From Chryseotalea sanaruensis (lineage in GTDB: Bacteria; Bacteroidota; Bacteroidia; Cytophagales; Cyclobacteriaceae): a DNA stretch of 64,000 nt. Below, in pieces: positions 59,429 through 64,000 of this stretch. The stretch spans positions 1-64,000 of the forward strand of contig NZ_BHXQ01000005.1 of assembly GCF_003990915.1 (NCBI RefSeq), in the 5' to 3' direction. Every line of letters starts with the position of its first letter. Position 1 is the first letter of the stretch. The position numbers and the translations under genes are program-made. The notes under the pieces are model-generated. The model worked only from the letters and a program-made list of their open reading frames with translations. It searched no databases and was not told the DNA's origin.

Positions 59429-60682
59429 ATGACAAAGAAAATTGGAATTATTGGCCTTGGTTATGTCGGTCTGCCTCTCGCAGTAGAGTTTGGTAAGATG
59501 ACTGATACACTAGGTTTCGATATTAACAAACAAAGAATTGATGAACTCAAAAAAGGTCATGACAGAACTCTTGAAGTTGAATCAGAAGATTTGAAAGCCT
59601 CAACGAAACTCAGTTTTTCTTTTGATGCTGAAGATCTTAAAACAGTGCAATATTTTATTGTTACTGTGCCAACACCGGTTGACGAATATAAAAAGCCTGA
59701 CTTGTCTCCACTTGTAGGTGCGAGCAAAACAGTTGGTGCTGCCCTTAAAAAAGGTGATATCGTAATTTACGAATCCACTGTTTATCCGGGTTGCACAGAG
59801 GAAGTTTGTGTGCCTGTACTCGAAAAAGTAAGTGGTTTAAAATTTAATGTTGATTTCTTTTGCGGCTATTCACCAGAGCGTATTAACCCAGGAGACAAGC
59901 TGCATAGGGTAACCACTATTAAAAAAGTAACCAGTGGAAGTACACCCCAAATAGCTGATGAGGTTGACGCTCTTTACAATAAGATTATTGTGGCGGGAAC
60001 ATATAAAGCATCGTCTATAAAAGTGGCTGAAGCTGCAAAAGTGATAGAAAATTCTCAACGCGACATTAATATTGCTTTCGTAAATGAATTATCGATGATT
60101 TTTGAGCGTGTAGGCATAGACACCACGGAGGTTTTAGAAGCGGCAGGTACTAAATGGAATTTTCTTCCATTCAGGCCGGGTTTAGTAGGTGGGCATTGCA
60201 TTGGTGTAGATCCTTACTATTTGACATACAAAGCAGAAAGTCTTGGTTACCACCCTGAAGTAATACTTGCTGGAAGAAGAATAAATGATAACATGGGAGC
60301 GCATATTGCTTCTCGAGTTATTAAACTTATGGCACAAAACCAATTGCCTATTCACGGTGCAGATATATTGGTATTGGGTATCACCTTTAAGGAGAATTGT
60401 CCCGATATACGTAATAGTAAAGTCGTTGATGTTATACATGAATTGAAAAGCTTCGGTACCAACGTAGAAATATATGACCCTCAGGCAGATGCTGAAGAGG
60501 TAAAGCACGAATATGGCTTAACACTTGTGAATAAGTTGACCAAAAAATACCATGCAATAGTTTTAGCAGTATCGCATAACGAATTCATCTCTTTAAATCT
60601 TTCAAATATCAAACATGCAAACACAGTATTATTTGACGTAAAGGGTATTTGGAAGGACAAAAATGTTTCAGGGCGTTTATAA
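59429..60682 (+). CDS. UDP-N-acetylhexosamine 6-dehydrogenase (TviB/WbpO-type)
   Basis: A 417-residue enzyme oxidising C6 of UDP-GlcNAc or UDP-GalNAc with NAD+ to the uronic acid. The N-terminal loop IGLGYVGLPLAVEFG and the catalytic cysteine in GGHCIGVDPYYL (with NSQRDINIAFVNEL before it) are intact. The match to TviB/WbpO-like enzymes, rather than to UDP-glucose dehydrogenase, is judged from overall pattern and is tentative on substrate. It ends in a TAATG overlap with galE. Confidence 0.9.
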   Translation: MTKKIGIIGLGYVGLPLAVEFGKMTDTLGFDINKQRIDELKKGHDRTLEVESEDLKASTKLSFSFDAEDLKTVQYFIVTVPTPVDEYKKPDLSPLVGASKTVGAALKKGDIVIYESTVYPGCTEEVCVPVLEKVSGLKFNVDFFCGYSPERINPGDKLHRVTTIKKVTSGSTPQIADEVDALYNKIIVAGTYKASSIKVAEAAKVIENSQRDINIAFVNELSMIFERVGIDTTEVLEAAGTKWNFLPFRPGLVGGHCIGVDPYYLTYKAESLGYHPEVILAGRRINDNMGAHIASRVIKLMAQNQLPIHGADILVLGITFKENCPDIRNSKVVDVIHELKSFGTNVEIYDPQADAEEVKHEYGLTLVNKLTKKYHAIVLAVSHNEFISLNLSNIKHANTVLFDVKGIWKDKNVSGRL

Positions 60683-61701
60683 TGGGGAAAAAGAAAAATA
60701 TAGCCGTAACAGGGGGAGCTGGATACATTGGTTCTCATGCTGTAATACAATTAATCGAGGCAGGCTTTGATGTGATTATTATTGATAATCTTTCAAGAAG
60801 TGACCAGAGACTTTTAGAAGGATTGCGAAAAATATCAGGTATTAATATTCCTTTTTATAAAATCGATTGCACAAACTATAGTCAACTAGAGGAAATTTTT
60901 AAGGATAATCAAATTGATGCCGTAATACACTTTGCTGCTTATAAAGCTGTGGGAGAGTCTGTTGAAAAACCACTTGAGTATTACGAAAACAATGTACTGT
61001 CCTTGGTTACTCTGTTAAAGTGCATGCAAAAATATAAAGTAACTAAGCTCATATTTTCTTCATCCTGCACAGTGTATGGTGAGCCAGATGTGGTGCCAGT
61101 TACAGAGAAAACATCCATGAAAAGGGCGAACTCACCATATGGAGCAACTAAGCAAATGTGCGAACGTATTTTGGAAGATGTGCAGCCTATTGGTATTGAT
61201 GCAGTTTCCCTCCGATATTTTAATCCAATTGGTGCACATCCTTCAGGTTTAATAGGGGAGCTGCCTCTTGGAGCGCCCAATAATCTTGTGCCTTACATTA
61301 CTCAAACTGCAGCTGGTTTACGTGATCACCTAACGGTTTTTGGTAATGACTATAACACAGTAGATGGAACGTGCGTTCGAGATTATATACATGTTACAGA
61401 TCTTGCCGAAGCGCATATCAAAGCACTTAAGTTTATTGATAACGAACAGGGGCTTCATATTTTTAATATTGGTACTGGTGTAGGTTGCTCCGTCATGGAA
61501 CTTATCAATCAATTTGAGGAAGTTAATAACCTGAAACTTAATTATGTATTTGGGCCACGAAGGCCCGGAGATGTTGAAAAAGTATATGCTGATCCGTCAA
61601 AATCTTTTGAAGGGTTACAATGGAAACCCCGCTACTCCATCAAGGAAGCGCTTCAACATGCCTGGCAATGGGAAAAAAATATTAGATCAGTCAAACAATG
61701 A
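60682..61701 (+). CDS. galE: UDP-glucose 4-epimerase
   Basis: A 339-residue SDR enzyme interconverting UDP-glucose and UDP-galactose (or the N-acetyl forms). The NAD loop [11 protein letters not shown] begins near residue 9, catalytic residues sit in [18 protein letters not shown] (Ser/Thr) and [11 protein letters not shown] (YxxxK), and [12 protein letters not shown] is diagnostic for GalE. The start at 60682 ([12 protein letters not shown]), in a TAATG with the dehydrogenase, is chosen over an in-frame upstream start at 60649 that lies inside the previous gene. Confidence 0.94.
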   Translation: MGKKKNIAVTGGAGYIGSHAVIQLIEAGFDVIIIDNLSRSDQRLLEGLRKISGINIPFYKIDCTNYSQLEEIFKDNQIDAVIHFAAYKAVGESVEKPLEYYENNVLSLVTLLKCMQKYKVTKLIFSSSCTVYGEPDVVPVTEKTSMKRANSPYGATKQMCERILEDVQPIGIDAVSLRYFNPIGAHPSGLIGELPLGAPNNLVPYITQTAAGLRDHLTVFGNDYNTVDGTCVRDYIHVTDLAEAHIKALKFIDNEQGLHIFNIGTGVGCSVMELINQFEEVNNLKLNYVFGPRRPGDVEKVYADPSKSFEGLQWKPRYSIKEALQHAWQWEKNIRSVKQ

Positions 61702-62576
61702 AAGGAATAATTCTTGCGGGAGGATCGGGGACAAGGCTTTATCCGCTTACTAAAACGGTTTCAAAGCAGATTTTACCAATCTATGATAAACCTATGATCT
61801 ATTATCCGCTGTCAGTATTAATGCTGGCTGACATACGCGATATTCTAATCATATCAACCCCTACAGATATCGGTTTGTTTGAGAACCTATTAGGTGATGG
61901 AAAATTCATTGGCCTAAATATTCAGTATAAAATTCAACCTTCTCCCGATGGTTTGGCACAGGCTTTTTTGTTAGGAGAAGAATTTATAGGTAAAGATTCC
62001 TGCTGCCTGATTCTTGGCGACAACATTTTTTATGGAGATAAATTTTCTTCCATTCTGGAAGAGGCAAGCAAGTTAAACAATGGGGCCATAGTGTTTGGTT
62101 ATTATGTTAATGATCCGGAACGTTATGGTGTAGCTGAGTTTAGTGAGGATGGCAGTGTATTATCTATTGAAGAGAAACCTAAACAACCGAAATCTAACTA
62201 CGCAGTAACTGGCTTATATTTTTATGATAACTCAGTAGTAGAAAAGGCCAAGTCACTGAAACCTTCCAGTAGGGGGGAATTAGAAATAACCGATCTTAAC
62301 AGATTATATCTTGAACAAAAAATTCTTTCAGTGAAGTTACTTGGTAGAGGTATGGCCTGGTTAGATACAGGCACCCATCAATCTTTATTGCAGGCTTCAA
62401 ATTTTGTCGAATCCATTGAAGAAAGACAGGGTCTAAAAATAGCTTGTCTTGAAGAAATAGCCTTTAGAAAAAAGTATATTAATAAAGATCAGCTTCTTGA
62501 ATTGGCAAAACCACTTTCCAAGAACCAATACGGTCAATATCTGATAAAAATTGCCAACGAACGCTTTGTAGCATAA
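61698..62576 (+). CDS. rfbA: Glucose-1-phosphate thymidylyltransferase
   Basis: A 292-residue enzyme making dTDP-glucose from glucose-1-phosphate and dTTP. The nucleotide-binding loop [13 protein letters not shown] (residues 6-18), the [20 protein letters not shown] stretch, the metal site LGDNIFYGD and [13 protein letters not shown] are diagnostic. Length is normal. It overlaps galE by 4 bases. Confidence 0.97.
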   Translation: MKGIILAGGSGTRLYPLTKTVSKQILPIYDKPMIYYPLSVLMLADIRDILIISTPTDIGLFENLLGDGKFIGLNIQYKIQPSPDGLAQAFLLGEEFIGKDSCCLILGDNIFYGDKFSSILEEASKLNNGAIVFGYYVNDPERYGVAEFSEDGSVLSIEEKPKQPKSNYAVTGLYFYDNSVVEKAKSLKPSSRGELEITDLNRLYLEQKILSVKLLGRGMAWLDTGTHQSLLQASNFVESIEERQGLKIACLEEIAFRKKYINKDQLLELAKPLSKNQYGQYLIKIANERFVA

Positions 62577-62577
62577 T

Positions 62578-63594
62578 ATGAAGACATTGTTGATAACAGG
62601 AGGCGCAGGCTTTATCGGATCTAATTTTATTCCGTACATTATGCAAAAGCATAATGATTACCGAATTATAAATCTTGATTTGTTAACCTATGCAGGGGAT
62701 TTAGAAAATCTTAAAGAAGTAGAAAATGATCCTCGTTACTCCTTTGTAAAGGGAGACATTTGTGACAGAGTGCTTGTTGAAAAAATTTTTAATGAGCAAA
62801 GCATTGAAGGGGTAATACACTTTGCGGCAGAGTCGCATGTTGATAATTCTATTTCAGGGCCTGAGGCTTTCATTCGTACAAATGTTTTTGGAACCTTCAC
62901 ATTATTAGATGTGGCACGTAAACACTGGATGGAGGCTCCCTTTAAGTTTAAAACAGGTTGTGAAGGAAATCGTTTTCTTCATGTTTCAACAGATGAAGTA
63001 TACGGCTCATTGGGCGAAACAGGTTTCTTCACAGAAACAACCTCTTACGCGCCCAACAGTCCGTATTCAGCGTCAAAAGCATCTAGCGATATGCTGGTGC
63101 GTAGTTATTTTCAAACGTATGGATTAAATGTAGTTACTACTAATTGCTCCAATAACTATGGACCTAAGCAGCATGATGAGAAATTGATTCCCACAATTAT
63201 CAGAAAGGCACTTACCGGGCAACCAATACCCATTTATGGAGATGGTAAAAATGTAAGAGATTGGCTTTACGTAACAGATCATGCTAAAGGTATAGATTTG
63301 GTTTTTGAAGACGGTAAAGCAGGTGAAACTTATAATATTGGTGGCAGAAATGAACGAACAAACAATCAGATCGTTGATACAATTTGTGGGCTTTTAGACA
63401 AGCTTAAACCAAAGAATGGTGGTGGCTCTTATCGCGAACAAATAACTTACGTAATAGATAGAGCAGGACATGATAAGCGATACGCTATCGATGCCGACAA
63501 AATAGAAAATGAGTTAGGATGGAGCGCAGTTGAGAATTTTGAAACAGGAATCTTAAAAACAGTTGAGTGGTATTTAGCTAATCGACATAAATAG
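62578..63594 (+). CDS. rfbB: dTDP-glucose 4,6-dehydratase
   Basis: A 338-residue SDR enzyme turning dTDP-glucose into dTDP-4-keto-6-deoxyglucose. The NAD loop GGAGFIGSNF begins at 8, and HFAAESHVDNSI, catalytic STDEVYGSLG (with the Asp/Glu pair) and YSASKASSD (YxxxK) are present. NCSNNYGPKQ and the C-terminal DRAGHDKRYAIDADKI are family hallmarks. It is 1 base after rfbA; together they make the precursor of rhamnose or amino-deoxy sugars. Confidence 0.97.
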   Translation: MKTLLITGGAGFIGSNFIPYIMQKHNDYRIINLDLLTYAGDLENLKEVENDPRYSFVKGDICDRVLVEKIFNEQSIEGVIHFAAESHVDNSISGPEAFIRTNVFGTFTLLDVARKHWMEAPFKFKTGCEGNRFLHVSTDEVYGSLGETGFFTETTSYAPNSPYSASKASSDMLVRSYFQTYGLNVVTTNCSNNYGPKQHDEKLIPTIIRKALTGQPIPIYGDGKNVRDWLYVTDHAKGIDLVFEDGKAGETYNIGGRNERTNNQIVDTICGLLDKLKPKNGGGSYREQITYVIDRAGHDKRYAIDADKIENELGWSAVENFETGILKTVEWYLANRHK

Positions 63595-63596
63595 AT

Positions 63597-64000
63597 ATGG
63601 ATAAAATTGTAATGGTGGATCTGCAAAAGCAGTATCAAAAAATTAAAGTTGAAGTTGATGCCGCCATGCAGGAAGTGCTGAATACAACAGCTTTTATTCA
63701 GGGCCCTCAGGTACAACAATTTGCAGATGCCTTAGGCAAGTATAATGACGTAGAGTTTGTTATACCCTGTGCAAACGGAACGGATGCTTTACAAATTGCT
63801 ATGATGGCGCTTGATTGTAAGCCAGGAGATGAAATCATTCTTCCAGTGCACACCTATGTTGCCACAGCAGAAGTTATTGCATTGCTGGGCTTAATACCAG
63901 TTTTTACGGAGGTAAATGCGGATACATTTAACATTGATGTAAAGCAAATTGAGTCGAAAATCACTTCAAAAACTAAAGCAATAGTTCCAGTTCACTTGTA
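63597..64000 (+). CDS. DegT/DnrJ/EryC1-type sugar aminotransferase (partial)
   Basis: The first 134 residues are visible; the gene runs past the window. The start MDKIVMVDLQKQYQKIK, then FIQGPQVQQFADAL, the PLP-phosphate site CANGTDALQIAMMAL, GDEIILPVHTYVATAE and TSKTKAIVPVHL are the N-terminal marks of PLP-dependent sugar aminotransferases. The pattern is closest, by eye, to WbpE-like enzymes acting on UDP-3-keto-uronic acids, but a dTDP-keto sugar substrate from rfbAB is also possible. It starts 3 bases after rfbB. Confidence 0.88.
   Translation, partial: MDKIVMVDLQKQYQKIKVEVDAAMQEVLNTTAFIQGPQVQQFADALGKYNDVEFVIPCANGTDALQIAMMALDCKPGDEIILPVHTYVATAEVIALLGLIPVFTEVNADTFNIDVKQIESKITSKTKAIVPVHL

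Overview
The window is chromosomal DNA of a Bacteroidota bacterium, most likely order Cytophagales. Support comes from carboxypeptidase-regulatory-like domains in a TonB-dependent receptor, a von Willebrand protein, a DUF5686 protein and an anti-sigma/TonB fusion; from TAnnTTTG promoter boxes, the -7 element of this phylum; from an elongated NusB; and from low GC with few Shine-Dalgarno sequences. No rRNA, tRNA, CRISPR array or intact transposon was seen.

Layout. 1-3970: a heptanucleotide repeat, an ECF sigma factor with a membrane anti-sigma/TonB-like partner, and a divergent von Willebrand lipoprotein-like gene carrying a nearly identical domain. 4022-9640: glycan genes (a GT2-GT4 fusion, two more glycosyltransferases, two methyltransferases). 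9751-14445: ECF sigma and zinc-finger anti-sigma genes leading into gmk and nadD, then a DUF5686 outer-membrane protein. 14531-18258: antiporter, VanZ, selD and mnmH, a selenium route to 2-selenouridine tRNA. 18343-19748: marR and two small exported proteins, with matching palindromes at marR and at the next gene. 19827-22459: a promoter, TPP riboswitch, terminator hairpin and TonB receptor, hence probable thiamine uptake. 22546-25552: a cluster bracketed by a UbiA prenyltransferase and a geranylgeranylglyceryl phosphate synthase homologue, the two enzyme types of archaeal-style ether lipids. 25698-32080: ABC exporter, leucine dehydrogenase, long NusB, and a TPR-membrane-HTH regulator.

32296-40188: an acetyltransferase, then a secreted SDHY-repeat solenoid beside a LytS-type kinase, a degenerate pseudokinase and a LytTR response regulator, followed by a CBM9/DUF5916 outer-membrane protein. 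40200-43915 is an AT-rich accessory stretch: hypothetical genes, an XRE regulator, a decayed copy of that regulator's promoter and 5' end, and an overlapping three-gene unit (TIGR04255 protein, unknown protein, HEPN-like protein). This unit is the best candidate for an undescribed system. 43915-52437: housekeeping and exported proteins (exonuclease/GIY-YIG fusion, HEIGH protease, CutC, glycosylasparaginase, peroxiredoxin-like and others).

52484-58319 is an incomplete System I cytochrome c maturation set (ccmF, ccmE, ccmD, ccmC, ccmB) headed by a Wzz-like gene. CcmE has the CxxxY variant, and a CRP/FNR-like site lies upstream of it. 58402-64000 runs the other way and makes nucleotide sugars for surface polysaccharide (UDP-glucuronate epimerase, UDP-HexNAc dehydrogenase, galE, rfbA, rfbB, and a DegT aminotransferase cut by the window edge). 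Site coordinates read by eye may be off by a base.
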